DNA of 64,000 nucleotides from the NCBI RefSeq assembly GCF_009738185.1, contig NZ_CP046509.1:2979501-3043500 (forward strand), read 5' to 3'. Made by a program: the position numbers and the translations under genes. Positions 53,343 through 62,702 of this stretch are shown here, in pieces; positions within the stretch are counted from its first letter, which is position 1, and the number at the start of each line of letters is the position of its first letter. The notes under the pieces were generated by a model. It searched no databases, had not been told where the DNA came from, and saw nothing but the letters and a program-made list of their open reading frames with translations. The stretch is from Erwinia sorbitola. Lineage in GTDB: Bacteria > Pseudomonadota > Gammaproteobacteria > Enterobacterales > Enterobacteriaceae.

Positions 53343-54083
53343 ATGTCAGTAATCGGTCGCATCCACTCTTTTGAATCGTGCGGGACTGTAGATGGCCCCG
53401 GCATCCGTTTTATCACCTTCTTCCAGGGCTGCCTGATGCGCTGCCTGTATTGCCATAACCGTGATACCTGGGATACGCACGGTGGCAAAGAGATCACCGT
53501 TGAAGAGCTAATGAAAGATGTGGTGTCCTATCGCCACTTTATGAACGCTTCTGGCGGTGGCGTAACCGCATCCGGAGGAGAGGCTATCCTGCAAGCCGAG
53601 TTCGTGCGTGACTGGTTCCGTGCATGCAGAGCCGAAGGGATTAACACCTGTCTGGATACCAACGGCTTTGTTCGCCGCTATGATCCGGTGATCGACGAAC
53701 TACTGGACGTTACTGACCTTGTGATGCTCGACCTTAAGCAGATTAATGATGACGTACACCAGATTCTGGTCGGCGTCTCCAACCACCGTACGCTCGATTT
53801 CGCCCGTTATCTCTCCAAGCGTAATATTCGTACCTGGATCCGCTATGTGGTGGTACCTGGCTACTCAGATGATGATGATTCCGCTCACCGTCTGGGTGAG
53901 TTTACGCGCGATATGGGCAACGTGGAGAAAATCGAACTGCTGCCGTATCACGAACTCGGCAAGCATAAATGGGTGGCAATGGGAGAAGAGTACAAGCTGG
54001 ACGGCGTTCACCCACCAAAAGCCGATACCATGGAGCGAGTGAAAGGTATTCTCGAAAGCTACGGTCACTACGTGATGTATTAA
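53343..54083 (+). CDS. pflA: PflA, pyruvate formate-lyase activating enzyme
   Basis: 246 residues, the E. coli length. Radical SAM enzyme with the cluster motif at C30, C34 and C37 (CLMRCLYC), the GGE-type motif ASGGEAIL and a conserved DTNGFVRR block. It reduces SAM with a 4Fe-4S cluster to make the glycyl radical on PflB. It has GGAGAA upstream of ATG 53343. 135 bases separate it from pflB; in E. coli pflA has its own weak promoter as well. Confidence 0.97.
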   Translation: MSVIGRIHSFESCGTVDGPGIRFITFFQGCLMRCLYCHNRDTWDTHGGKEITVEELMKDVVSYRHFMNASGGGVTASGGEAILQAEFVRDWFRACRAEGINTCLDTNGFVRRYDPVIDELLDVTDLVMLDLKQINDDVHQILVGVSNHRTLDFARYLSKRNIRTWIRYVVVPGYSDDDDSAHRLGEFTRDMGNVEKIELLPYHELGKHKWVAMGEEYKLDGVHPPKADTMERVKGILESYGHYVMY

Positions 54084-54107
54084 GCCGCAGACAGTACAGA
54101 AGATCAG

Positions 54108-54136
54108 AGCTGACCTTTGCAGGTCAGCTTTTTTTT
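54108..54136 (+). terminator. pflA intrinsic terminator
   Basis: AGCTGACCT (54108-54116), loop TTGC, AGGTCAGCT (54121-54129), then eight T residues in all. Perfect stem, canonical; located just before the convergent ycaD stop. Confidence 0.96.
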
Positions 54137-54145
54137 GTACTGAGT

Positions 54146-55297
54146 TTATGCATGAGCCACTGGATTAGCATGGTGATCGGCTTTACGCAGCAGCATCACC
54201 AGATAGACCAGCGCGACCCCGGCAATCATGACAAATAATAACCGGTCGGAGTAGCTCTGCATCAGCATTGAAGTCATCGTCGGGCCTGCGAGGCTGCCCA
54301 GGGTATAACTCAGTAGCAGCGCCTGATTCATGGCCACCAGTTCATGGTGAGCGACAGTTTCGCAAGCCCAGGACATTGCGACCGGATAAAGGGTAAATCC
54401 GGCGCAGCCAAGAATGAACAGCGCAGGTGCCATGGCGGCATTACTCAACATCGCCAGCGCCCCCAGGATAACGACAAATACCTGTACCCGCAGCGCCAGC
54501 AGCCGTCCATAACGATCGGCAAGCCGCCCTACCGGCCATTGACCAAGAATCCCCGCACTGACCAGCAGAGCCATCCAGTAGCCAACAGTTGAGTCACTCA
54601 TACCCTGATGAGAGAGATAGAGAGGCATCAGACCATATAACGAACCCAACACAATGCCCGATATAATACAGCCGTTAATACCCAGACGCGCATTGCGTCG
54701 GCGCAGCATCGGCCACAGCCGCCCTGCCGGAGTCTCTTCATTTTCCTGACGCGCAGTCACGCGGCAGAACACCAGAGGCAGAACTGCCGCCAGTATCACA
54801 CTGCTTACCCATGGCAACACGTGCATCAATTCAGTGGAGACTTTACTGACCAGTAATTGCCCTGCCACGGTACCAATGTAATAAATGATCATATATGCAG
54901 CCAGCAGGCGTCCACGGTTTTGCAGCGTTCCGTTACACAGCAATGCGCTTTCCACAACGACCCAAATCAAAGCACAGCCGATACCAGCAACAAACCGCCA
55001 CAGCGCCCACGACCAGAAGCCCGTCCCCAGCGCCAGGGCAAGAGTAGCCAGAGCAAATATCAGCGATGCCAGATAGTAACTGTGGTTAAAACCAACGCGT
55101 TTAATCAGCCAGCCAGCAACCAATGTACCCAGCAGGTTCCCACAGTAGTAAGAGGAGCTGACGATCCCTACCTGCCACGTCGGCAGTGCATCATGCGTGA
55201 GCCAGAGCGGCACCAGCGTATTGAGCACGGCAATTGAAACTGTCAGCAGCAGCAAGCCGCACAGCAGCACCAGAACAGGACGTGACCAGATGGACAT
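54146..55297 (-). CDS. ycaD: YcaD, major facilitator superfamily transporter
   Basis: 383 residues from ATG 55297 (MSIWSRPVLVLLCGLLLLTV); E. coli has 382. Upstream in-frame ATGs exist (for example 55339) and the ribosome site is poor at both, so the start is moderately certain. Twelve membrane segments are evident; signature loops GYLIKR-like (AGWLIKRVGFNHSYYLASL) and GRLADRYGRLLAL are present. The substrate is unknown. In E. coli it neighbours dmsABC and ycaC, but here it lies directly between pflA and serS. Confidence 0.9.
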   Translation of the reverse strand: MSIWSRPVLVLLCGLLLLTVSIAVLNTLVPLWLTHDALPTWQVGIVSSSYYCGNLLGTLVAGWLIKRVGFNHSYYLASLIFALATLALALGTGFWSWALWRFVAGIGCALIWVVVESALLCNGTLQNRGRLLAAYMIIYYIGTVAGQLLVSKVSTELMHVLPWVSSVILAAVLPLVFCRVTARQENEETPAGRLWPMLRRRNARLGINGCIISGIVLGSLYGLMPLYLSHQGMSDSTVGYWMALLVSAGILGQWPVGRLADRYGRLLALRVQVFVVILGALAMLSNAAMAPALFILGCAGFTLYPVAMSWACETVAHHELVAMNQALLLSYTLGSLAGPTMTSMLMQSYSDRLLFVMIAGVALVYLVMLLRKADHHANPVAHA

Positions 55298-55537
55298 AAT
55301 GATGGGGAACCAAAACGAGGGAGATTTTGCGCGCATCATGCCACTCAGCAAGCATTTGGAAAAGCACTATAAAATCCGATCGCACGATTTGCCGCTAACC
55401 GATTTAAATTTTTTATCTTCAACAGGTTAGAGCTATTTGACCTCACCCGGTGTGCAAATTTATCTTATTGAATTTACATATAATTAATCGGCGGTTAACG
55501 CTTTTGTCCATGATCAATTTTGCTTAATCGCAGACAA
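55298..55537. other. ycaD-serS intergenic region without a gene
   Basis: About 240 bases after the serS terminator and before ycaD, AT-rich, with no coding frame of note. It should contain the ycaD promoter; TATATG and AAGATAA on the minus strand are possible -10 elements, but I cannot choose. E. coli has dmsABC and ycaC at this point. Confidence 0.55.
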
Positions 55538-55560
55538 TAAAAAACCCGCCAGCGGCGGGT
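55538..55560 (-). terminator. serS intrinsic terminator
   Basis: ACCCGCC (55544-55550), 3-base loop, GGCGGGT (55554-55560). On the minus strand it is followed by TTTTTATTG. It lies about 70 bases past the serS stop. Confidence 0.88.
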
Positions 55561-55631
55561 CTTTCGATCATACTCTCTTTAGCTATCCTGACCGCCAGTA
55601 ACTTATATGCGGCACGATTACACTGGAGAGT

Positions 55632-56924
55632 TTAGCCAATAAATTCCAGGCCTTTCATATAAGGGCGCAGAACTTCCGGCACTTCAATACGACCGTCCGC
55701 CTGCTGATAGTTTTCCAGCACCGCAACCAAAGTACGACCCACGGCCAGACCAGAACCATTAAGGGTATGTACCAGGCGAGTCGCTTTTTCACCGCGTGGA
55801 CGGCAGCGTGCTTTCATCCGGCGGGCCTGGAAATCACCCATATTTGAGCAGGAAGAGATCTCGCGATAAGTGTCCTGCGCAGGCAGCCACACTTCCAGAT
55901 CGTAGGTTTTGTGCGAACCAAAGCCCATATCACCGGTACACAGCAGAACTTTACGGTATGGCAGGTTGAGCAGTTGCAGCACTTTCTCTGCATGACCTAC
56001 CAGCTCTTCGAGCGCATCCATCGAATCTTCCGGACGCGTTATCTGCACCATTTCAACTTTATCAAACTGGTGCATACGGATCAGGCCGCGCGTATCACGC
56101 CCATATGCCCCGGCTTCGGAACGGAAGCATGGGGTGTGAGCAGTCATTTTGATCGGCAGTGATTCTTCTTCCAGAATCTCATCGCGCACCAGGTTGGTCA
56201 GCGGAACTTCTGAAGTCGGGATCAGCGCATAGTTGCTGCTGGAGGCTTCTTCTTCCAGCGGGCGGGTATGGAACAGATCTTCGCCAAACTTAGGCAGCTG
56301 CCCCGTACCGTACAGGCTGGCATGATTTACCAGATAAGGTACGTAGGTTTCCTGGTAGCCATGCTGTTCGGTATGCAGATCAAGCATAAACTGGCTCAGA
56401 GCGCGATGCATCAGCGCAATCTGGCCCTTCATCACGATAAAGCGTGAACCGGTCAGTTTTACCGCTGCGGCAAAATCAAGGCCTGCGGCCATTTCACCCA
56501 GCTCTACGTGGTCACGCACCGCAAAGTCAAACTTGCGCGGTTCACCCCAGCGGCTGATTTCCAGGTTTTCACTGTCGTCTTTGCCGAGCGGAACCACATC
56601 CGCAGGGATGTTGGGGATCGCCAGCGAAAAGTCATTGATGCTGGTCAGCAGCGCATCCAGCTCTGCTTTAGCAGCGTCCAGGCGCTCGCCCAGAACATTC
56701 ACTTCCTGACGCAATGGCTCGATATCTTCCCCACGTGCTTTGGCCTGCCCGATGGATTTGGATCGAGAGTTACGCTCAGCTTGCAGGTTTTCAGTTTCAA
56801 CCTGCAGTACTTTACGACGCTCTTCATGTGCGCGCAGCGTATCAACGTCCAGCTTATAGCCACGGCGTGCCAGTTTTTCAGCGACTGCGTCTGGCTCAGT
56901 ACGCAGTAGATTGGGATCGAGCAT
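55632..56924 (-). CDS. serS: SerS, seryl-tRNA synthetase
   Basis: 430 residues, the E. coli length. An N-terminal coiled-coil tRNA arm (about 27-100; rich in E, R, K and A) precedes the class II core: motif 2 in FRSEAGAYGRDTRGLIRMHQFDKVE and motif 3 in NGSGLAVGRTLVAVLEN. It charges serine and selenocysteine tRNAs. It is 92 bases downstream of rarA on the same strand and has its own terminator. Confidence 0.97.
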   Translation of the reverse strand: MLDPNLLRTEPDAVAEKLARRGYKLDVDTLRAHEERRKVLQVETENLQAERNSRSKSIGQAKARGEDIEPLRQEVNVLGERLDAAKAELDALLTSINDFSLAIPNIPADVVPLGKDDSENLEISRWGEPRKFDFAVRDHVELGEMAAGLDFAAAVKLTGSRFIVMKGQIALMHRALSQFMLDLHTEQHGYQETYVPYLVNHASLYGTGQLPKFGEDLFHTRPLEEEASSSNYALIPTSEVPLTNLVRDEILEEESLPIKMTAHTPCFRSEAGAYGRDTRGLIRMHQFDKVEMVQITRPEDSMDALEELVGHAEKVLQLLNLPYRKVLLCTGDMGFGSHKTYDLEVWLPAQDTYREISSCSNMGDFQARRMKARCRPRGEKATRLVHTLNGSGLAVGRTLVAVLENYQQADGRIEVPEVLRPYMKGLEFIG

Positions 56925-57016
56925 GCTTGTCCTGTGATGATTGAGTGAATAAAGAAGGGACGCACCGACATATCGAATGCGTTGAATTCATTGCTAACCT
57001 TACCGCAACGTCACTG

Positions 57017-58360
57017 TTAGCGGTAGCGCTTTGTCGGACTATTTTGATCCTGTTCAACCAACCAGGCGAGCTTTTCACCAATCTTACCTTCCAGCCCGCG
57101 TGAGGTCGGACGGTAATAGCGGGTTTGCGCCATTTGCTGCGGGAAATAATCCTCACCGGCGGCATAAGCATTAGGCTCATCGTGAGCGTAGCGGTATTCC
57201 GCGCCCAGCCCCATTTCCTTCATTAGTTTGGTGGGTGCATTGCGCAAATGCTCGGGAACATCATAATCAGGGTTTTCTCGCGCATCACGCATCGCCGCTT
57301 TAAATGCGGTATAAACAGCGTTACTTTTTGGCGCACAGGCCAGATAAACAATCGCCTGCGCTATCGCTCGCTCACCTTCCGCAGGGCCAACGCGGGTAAA
57401 GCAATCCCATGCAGAAATCGCTACCTGCATCCCTCGCGGATCGGCATTGCCGACATCTTCTGAAGCAATTGCCAGCAAACGTCGTGCGACATAGAGGGGA
57501 TCACCACCAGCGGTGATAATACGCGCATACCAGTAGAGGGCGGCATCAGGTGCCGATCCGCGTACCGATTTATGCAGCGCTGAGATCAGATCGTAGAAAC
57601 GGTCGCCTTTGTTATCAAAGCGCGCGCTCCGTTCGCCAGACACTTCATTAAGCAACTGCGGTGTCAGTTCACGCTTGCCGTTACTGTTCACCTCGGCCAT
57701 ATCTGCCATCATTTCCAGCGTGTTCAGCGCGCGACGGGCATCGCCGTTAACCAACTCGGCGATCATATTGCGGGTGTTTTCCGGCAGGATAATGTTCTCA
57801 CTGCCGTAGCCGCGCTCACTGTCGTGCATCGCCTGATCAAGCACTGCGGCGATATCTTCGGTGGCAAGGGATTTCAACAAATAGACACGGGCGCGGGATA
57901 ACAGCGCAGAGTTCAGCTCAAATGAGGGATTTTCCGTGGTAGCACCAATAAAAGTAATAGTGCCGTCTTCTATATGCGGGAGAAAGGCGTCCTGCTGACT
58001 TTTATTAAAGCGGTGGACTTCATCAACAAACAGGATAGTACGGCGTCCGGCATTGCGATTCTGTCGCGCACGCTCGATCGCTTCGCGGATCTCTTTGACG
58101 CCGGAGGTAACAGCCGAAATACGTTCCACATCAGCCTGACCGTAGTGGCCGATGATCTCTGCCAGCGTGGTTTTCCCCGTCCCCGGAGGCCCCCAAAGAA
58201 TCATCGAGTGAAGATGACCGGCCTCAATCGCACGCGGCAGCGGTTTACCCGCAGCCAGCAGATGCTGCTGGCCGATATACTCGGCCAGAGTTCGTGGCCG
58301 CATACGCGCGGCCAGAGGCTGAAACTCATTGCGGGAAAAATCGAGGGACAGGTTACTCAC
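57017..58360 (-). CDS. rarA: RarA (MgsA), replication-associated AAA+ ATPase
   Basis: 447 residues (E. coli 447) starting at GTG 58360, with GAGG six bases before it inside the lolA stop region. Clamp-loader-like AAA+: Walker A GPPGTGKTT at 57-65, Walker B ILFVDEVHRFNKSQQD and sensor GATTENPSFELN; the C-terminal tetramerisation region contains APDAALYWYARIITAGGDP. It acts at stalled replication forks and binds SSB. The lolA-rarA spacing is seven bases, so the two are probably co-translated. Confidence 0.96.
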   Translation of the reverse strand: MSNLSLDFSRNEFQPLAARMRPRTLAEYIGQQHLLAAGKPLPRAIEAGHLHSMILWGPPGTGKTTLAEIIGHYGQADVERISAVTSGVKEIREAIERARQNRNAGRRTILFVDEVHRFNKSQQDAFLPHIEDGTITFIGATTENPSFELNSALLSRARVYLLKSLATEDIAAVLDQAMHDSERGYGSENIILPENTRNMIAELVNGDARRALNTLEMMADMAEVNSNGKRELTPQLLNEVSGERSARFDNKGDRFYDLISALHKSVRGSAPDAALYWYARIITAGGDPLYVARRLLAIASEDVGNADPRGMQVAISAWDCFTRVGPAEGERAIAQAIVYLACAPKSNAVYTAFKAAMRDARENPDYDVPEHLRNAPTKLMKEMGLGAEYRYAHDEPNAYAAGEDYFPQQMAQTRYYRPTSRGLEGKIGEKLAWLVEQDQNSPTKRYR

Positions 58361-58367
58361 GCAAACC

Positions 58368-58979
58368 TCACTGACGCTGGTCGTCCACGGTCACGCCTTT
58401 AGGTGGAGTGAACTTGAACTTATCGGCGCTGATACTACCGTTTTGCTGGCTCTTCAGCGTATAGCTGCTGCGCTGTCCGTCCTGCTCAACCGCGCTAAAC
58501 TGGTTGATGGTTCCGTTGGGTGCCACGTTGATGGTGAACTGCTTCAGATTACCATCGGCATTTTTAGGCGTCAGTGAGAAATCGTCACCTTTCTGAGCAA
58601 TATTATACTGTTTCCAGTCACTCGACTGGTTACGGGCAATCAGCATAAATGGCGTATTGCTGGTGGCATCTTTCAACCAGCTGGCGCTGACCTGCTCGAC
58701 AAATGGGTTATAGAACCAGAGTGTTTTACCATCAGAAATCAGGGTACTTTCATCCGGCGCAGTCATATGCCAGTTGAACAGATTCGGGCGCTGAACCCAC
58801 ATTTCCCCTTCCCCGTCCTGTACAGAAGCGCCGCTGCTGTCGGTCACCTTTTGATTAAAGGTGGCATGGAAGCTTTTCACCTTATCAAGGCGCTGTTGTA
58901 AATCGCCGGAAGCATCAGCCCAGGCAGCAACAGAAGAAAAAGCAGCCAGCACACAGCAGGAAATCATTAATTTTTTCAT
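58368..58979 (-). CDS. lolA: LolA, periplasmic lipoprotein carrier
   Basis: 203-residue precursor, as in E. coli, with signal peptide MKKLMISCCVLAAFSSVAAWA (21 residues) and mature start DASGDLQQRLDKV. It carries the conserved tryptophan and arginine sites of the lipid-binding cavity (GEMWVQRPNLFNW). It takes lipoproteins from the LolCDE complex to LolB at the outer membrane. It follows ftsK after about 200 bases on the same strand and is closely followed by rarA. Confidence 0.97.
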   Translation of the reverse strand: MKKLMISCCVLAAFSSVAAWADASGDLQQRLDKVKSFHATFNQKVTDSSGASVQDGEGEMWVQRPNLFNWHMTAPDESTLISDGKTLWFYNPFVEQVSASWLKDATSNTPFMLIARNQSSDWKQYNIAQKGDDFSLTPKNADGNLKQFTINVAPNGTINQFSAVEQDGQRSSYTLKSQQNGSISADKFKFTPPKGVTVDDQRQ

Positions 58980-59131
58980 TACGGCATCCTTATTGAAACT
59001 CTTGTATCCCGTTTCGGGTTAAGCGTGACGTGGATAACTTTAGCCAGGTGCTGATAACAACAACAGGAGAAAAAACCTAATTCCCCCTGGCCGCATCATG
59101 CAAATATTGGGGCTGCTATCAGGAATTCAAC

Positions 59132-59152
59132 GGGCCAGGCAATGCCTGGCCC
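59132..59152 (-). terminator. hairpin between ftsK and lolA
   Basis: GGGCCAGGC (59132-59140), AAT loop, GCCTGGCCC (59144-59152): a perfect 9-bp stem about 25 bases after the ftsK stop. No clear U tract follows, so it is a weak or factor-dependent terminator candidate. Confidence 0.45.
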
Positions 59153-59175
59153 TTGGGTCGTTATCTCTGCAATTT

Positions 59176-62100
59176 TTAACGCTCGTGCGGTGGTGGTGCC
59201 AGCACCTCACGATTACCGTTATGCCCCGGTGACGAGACAATCCCCTGCGCTTCCATCTGTTCAATGATACGCGCAGCACGGTTATAGCCAATACGGAACT
59301 GCCGCTGAACACCGGAAATAGAGGCCCGGCGCTTGTCGACCACAAACTCTACAGCCTGATCGAACAGCTGATCCAGCTCTTCATCGCCATCTACACCACC
59401 CGCGCCGGACTCAGAGTCTTCACCGCCGCTCAGGATGCCCTCTTTATACTGAGGTCGTTCACGCGCTTTCCAGTCTTTAACTACCGCATGCACTTCCTGG
59501 TCACGTACAAATGCGCCATGCACACGAACCGGTATGGATGAGTTCGGTGCCAGATAGAGCATATCCCCCATGCCCAGCAGCGATTCTGCGCCACTCTGAT
59601 CGAGGATGGTGCGGGAGTCAATTTTGCTGGATACCGTAAAGGCAATACGCGTCGGGATGTTAGCCTTAATCAGACCGGTAATCACATCAACCGATGGCCG
59701 CTGCGTTGCCAGCACCAGGTGAATACCTGCCGCACGTGCTTTCTGTGCCAGGCGGGCGATCAACTCTTCAACCTTTTTACCCACCGTCATGATCAGATCG
59801 GCAAATTCATCCACCATCACCACGATATAAGGCTCTTTTTCCAGAACCGGTGGCGTCATCTCCATGCTATCGGTTGGCTTCCAGAACGGATCGGGGATTG
59901 GCCGCCCCATTGCCTCAGCCATATCTACTTTTTCGTTATAACCCGCAATATTACGCACGCCCAGAGCTGACATCAGCTTATAGCGGCGCTCCATCTCCAC
60001 CACGCACCAGCGAAGCGCATTAGCCGCATCTTTCATGTCGGTGACCACATCGGTTAACAGATGTGGAATTCCTTCGTACACTGACAGCTCAAGCATTTTC
60101 GGGTCGATCATAATAAAGCGCACTTCTTTCGGCGTGGCTTTATAAAGAATACTGAGGATCATGGCATTCACGCCCACCGATTTACCGGAACCGGTAGTAC
60201 CGGCAACCAGCAGGTGAGGCATTTTGCCTAAATCGGCGACAACCGGATCCCCGGAAATATCTTTCCCCAACACAATCGACAAAGGTGACGGGTTATCACG
60301 GAATGCTGGACAGTCCAGCACTTCACGCAGATATACCGTCTGACGGTTAAGATTAGGCAGTTCCAGCCCGACATACGGGCGGCCTGGAATGACTTCCACC
60401 ACACGCACGGCTACTGCTGACAGTGAACGAGCCAGATCGCGTGAGAGGTTGGAGATACGCGCCGCTTTAACCCCCGGTGCCAGATCGAGTTCAAACCGTG
60501 TAATGACCGGGCCTGGTGAATACCCCACGACTTCCGCCTTAACACGATAGTCGGCCAGACGTGCTTCGATCAGACGCGCAGTCTGTTCCAGTGCAAACTG
60601 GTCTACCGGCTCAGTTTCGGCTGGCGGCGATGCTAACAGATCGAGCGTTGGCAATGGAGTCGTCGGTTTATAAGTTGGACGTTCATCGCGCATCAGGAAC
60701 GGGTGAATCAGACTGTCCATATCCGGTTCCTGCGGCCTGACTGGCTGCGTTACTGGAGCAGGAGTGACAGGAGCCGCTGCGGGCTGCCAGGCAGGCGCGG
60801 CAGGCTGCACAACAGGTGCCGGTGCAGGAGCGGGCGTCTGCACTGCTTCAGGCTGTTGCCACTGCGACTGCACCGGAGCAGCAGGTTCTGCCTCAGGAGC
60901 TGCCGACAGGGTGAATAGCGGCTCTACAGGGCCATCATCCACCAGGTCGTCCATCGGTGAGAAATCAAATGCGCCGGATGTGTCGAGCGTAAAGGCCGGA
61001 AGAGGGGTTTGTGCTTCAGACGCATAACGCTGTTGCTGCTGTTCCGCAAACTGACGGGCAAGCGCTGCCTGTTGCAACGCCTCTTCATCTTCGGGAGCAA
61101 ATTCTTCTCCGTAGCGCTGCTGTTCACGCGCCAGGAATGCTTCGCGCAGCTGGGCCTGCTCTGCTTCATCCTGTTCATCCGGCGACGCAGCCTGCCAGGA
61201 AGTGTTATCAGGCACTGCTGCAATTTCAGGTTGGCGCATCTCTTGCTCTTTAGCTTTTTCTTCCGCCATACGCTGAGAAGGTAGCTTAATACCGTAGGAG
61301 GCCAGTTCGCGACGGGTAGGCAATTTAACCGGGTTCGGGCGCGGCAGCTCAGGGCCAATCCCCTGCTTAACCTGCGGATTGAGATCGTCACCGCTGGTTG
61401 CCGTAAAGCCCGGCATAAACGGCGTGTTACTACTGGCAGAGTGAGCGACAGCACCAATAGCAGCACCAGTCGCGGCAGCTGCTACAGAAGCAGGATGCGA
61501 TGCATGTTGGGTAGAGAAATCAAACGGTGATGTTGATGCATTCTGCCAGTTGCCCATCTTAGGGCCATCATCATCAATTGTATGATCCGGGGCTGGTGTT
61601 TCAGCTTCCGCCGGAACTTCGAAGCGATACAGCGAGGGCTGCGGCGGTGCTACCGGAGTGGAAACCTGAACATCGGCAGGTGCGGCATGCTCCTGAACCG
61701 GCGCTGTGACCGGAGCAGCAGGTGCGGCAGGTGCGGCAGGTGCAACAGCAGCAGGCTGCGAGGCAGGAGCTGAAGGAGTGACGCTGACTGAGGGTTTAGC
61801 CAGCAGCGGGTCACCCTGTTCTTCTTCATCATCTTCCGCATACAAAGGCTGGGGTTTGGTTAGCAGCACGTCGTCGCTGTCGTCAGTACGCGTCTGCGCA
61901 CTACGTTTCGCCACCGGCTCTTCAACTTCATCATCGTAGTCATCTTCATGCCACTGTTCATCGGCACGTGAGCGGTTGCTGGCAAAAGTCAGAACGCCCA
62001 TCACCACTCCACCAATTTTTTCAGCGATGGTAAGCCAGGACCAGCCGGTATAGAGAGTCAGCCCGGCAGCCCAAATACACAGCAACGTCAGTGTGCCGCC

Positions 62101-62583
62101 TGGCCCGCTAAAGTACGGAGCCATTGCACTGCTTAACAGGCTGCCGATCACCCCGCCAGAGGCGAAGTACCAGATATCATCAGCATTCAGTGCGGCAAGA
62201 CCACATGAGGTTACCACCAGCGCCAGCACGCCAATCAGACGCAGGGCGACAGCAAAGTAATCGATGTATTCCTGGAAATGGCGGCGGCTGAAGGTGATCC
62301 AACAAAGACCTAATATTACCGGGGGAAGGGCGTAAGCCATCACGCCAAAAATAAAGAATAGCGTATCTGCCAGCCACGCGCCCACCCCACCACCGAGGTT
62401 GTGAATAGGTTCGTGCCAGGCGGTTTGTGACCAACTGGGATCGGACGGATTGAAGCTCACCAGTGCCACCATCAGATAGATGGCGAAAAGAGCAACAACA
62501 ATTAATAACGCTTCCAGCAGGCGACGCCCGCTGCTCAACGGTTCTAATGAAACGTCTTTATCTTCTGTGTATTCCTGGCTCAA
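59176..62583 (-). CDS. ftsK: FtsK, DNA translocase and divisome protein
   Basis: 1135 residues starting at TTG 62583, with GGAG eight bases upstream (E. coli ftsK also starts with TTG, as I recall). The N-terminal domain (about 1-205) has four to five membrane helices for division. A long low-complexity linker (about 205-690) rich in P, A, Q and E follows, including the repeat AAPAAPAAP. The motor has Walker A GTTGSGKS at 795-802 (K801) and Walker B in IVVMVDEFADL. The C-terminal gamma winged helix (EELDQLFDQAVEF to VLAPPPHER) binds KOPS and activates XerCD at dif. E. coli FtsK has about 1329 residues; the deficit is in the linker. Confidence 0.96.
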   Translation of the reverse strand: MSQEYTEDKDVSLEPLSSGRRLLEALLIVVALFAIYLMVALVSFNPSDPSWSQTAWHEPIHNLGGGVGAWLADTLFFIFGVMAYALPPVILGLCWITFSRRHFQEYIDYFAVALRLIGVLALVVTSCGLAALNADDIWYFASGGVIGSLLSSAMAPYFSGPGGTLTLLCIWAAGLTLYTGWSWLTIAEKIGGVVMGVLTFASNRSRADEQWHEDDYDDEVEEPVAKRSAQTRTDDSDDVLLTKPQPLYAEDDEEEQGDPLLAKPSVSVTPSAPASQPAAVAPAAPAAPAAPVTAPVQEHAAPADVQVSTPVAPPQPSLYRFEVPAEAETPAPDHTIDDDGPKMGNWQNASTSPFDFSTQHASHPASVAAAATGAAIGAVAHSASSNTPFMPGFTATSGDDLNPQVKQGIGPELPRPNPVKLPTRRELASYGIKLPSQRMAEEKAKEQEMRQPEIAAVPDNTSWQAASPDEQDEAEQAQLREAFLAREQQRYGEEFAPEDEEALQQAALARQFAEQQQQRYASEAQTPLPAFTLDTSGAFDFSPMDDLVDDGPVEPLFTLSAAPEAEPAAPVQSQWQQPEAVQTPAPAPAPVVQPAAPAWQPAAAPVTPAPVTQPVRPQEPDMDSLIHPFLMRDERPTYKPTTPLPTLDLLASPPAETEPVDQFALEQTARLIEARLADYRVKAEVVGYSPGPVITRFELDLAPGVKAARISNLSRDLARSLSAVAVRVVEVIPGRPYVGLELPNLNRQTVYLREVLDCPAFRDNPSPLSIVLGKDISGDPVVADLGKMPHLLVAGTTGSGKSVGVNAMILSILYKATPKEVRFIMIDPKMLELSVYEGIPHLLTDVVTDMKDAANALRWCVVEMERRYKLMSALGVRNIAGYNEKVDMAEAMGRPIPDPFWKPTDSMEMTPPVLEKEPYIVVMVDEFADLIMTVGKKVEELIARLAQKARAAGIHLVLATQRPSVDVITGLIKANIPTRIAFTVSSKIDSRTILDQSGAESLLGMGDMLYLAPNSSIPVRVHGAFVRDQEVHAVVKDWKARERPQYKEGILSGGEDSESGAGGVDGDEELDQLFDQAVEFVVDKRRASISGVQRQFRIGYNRAARIIEQMEAQGIVSSPGHNGNREVLAPPPHER

Positions 62584-62619
62584 GAGTACTCTCCAGGTGC
62601 CTGTAAACTATGGAGGCAA

Positions 62620-62643
62620 CAGCGCCGGGCATGCCCGGCGCTG
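62620..62643. repeat. 24-base perfect palindrome between lrp and ftsK
   Basis: The arms CAGCGCCGGGCA (62620-62631) and TGCCCGGCGCTG (62632-62643) are exact reverse complements with no spacer. On the minus strand it lies 60 bases after the lrp stop and 37 bases before the ftsK start. It may act as a GC-rich terminator-like hairpin for lrp; no U tract follows. Confidence 0.8.
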
Positions 62644-62702
62644 AACCTGTATGAATTCACAGGAGTGTACCGAAAACTAACAGGTTTTGCACCTGCCCTG
62701 TG

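Noticed and set aside
61582..61939. Gly/Ala/Ser-rich plus-strand frames opposite the ftsK linker
   Set aside because: Produced by reading the Pro/Ala-rich linker backwards; not a surface-repeat protein.
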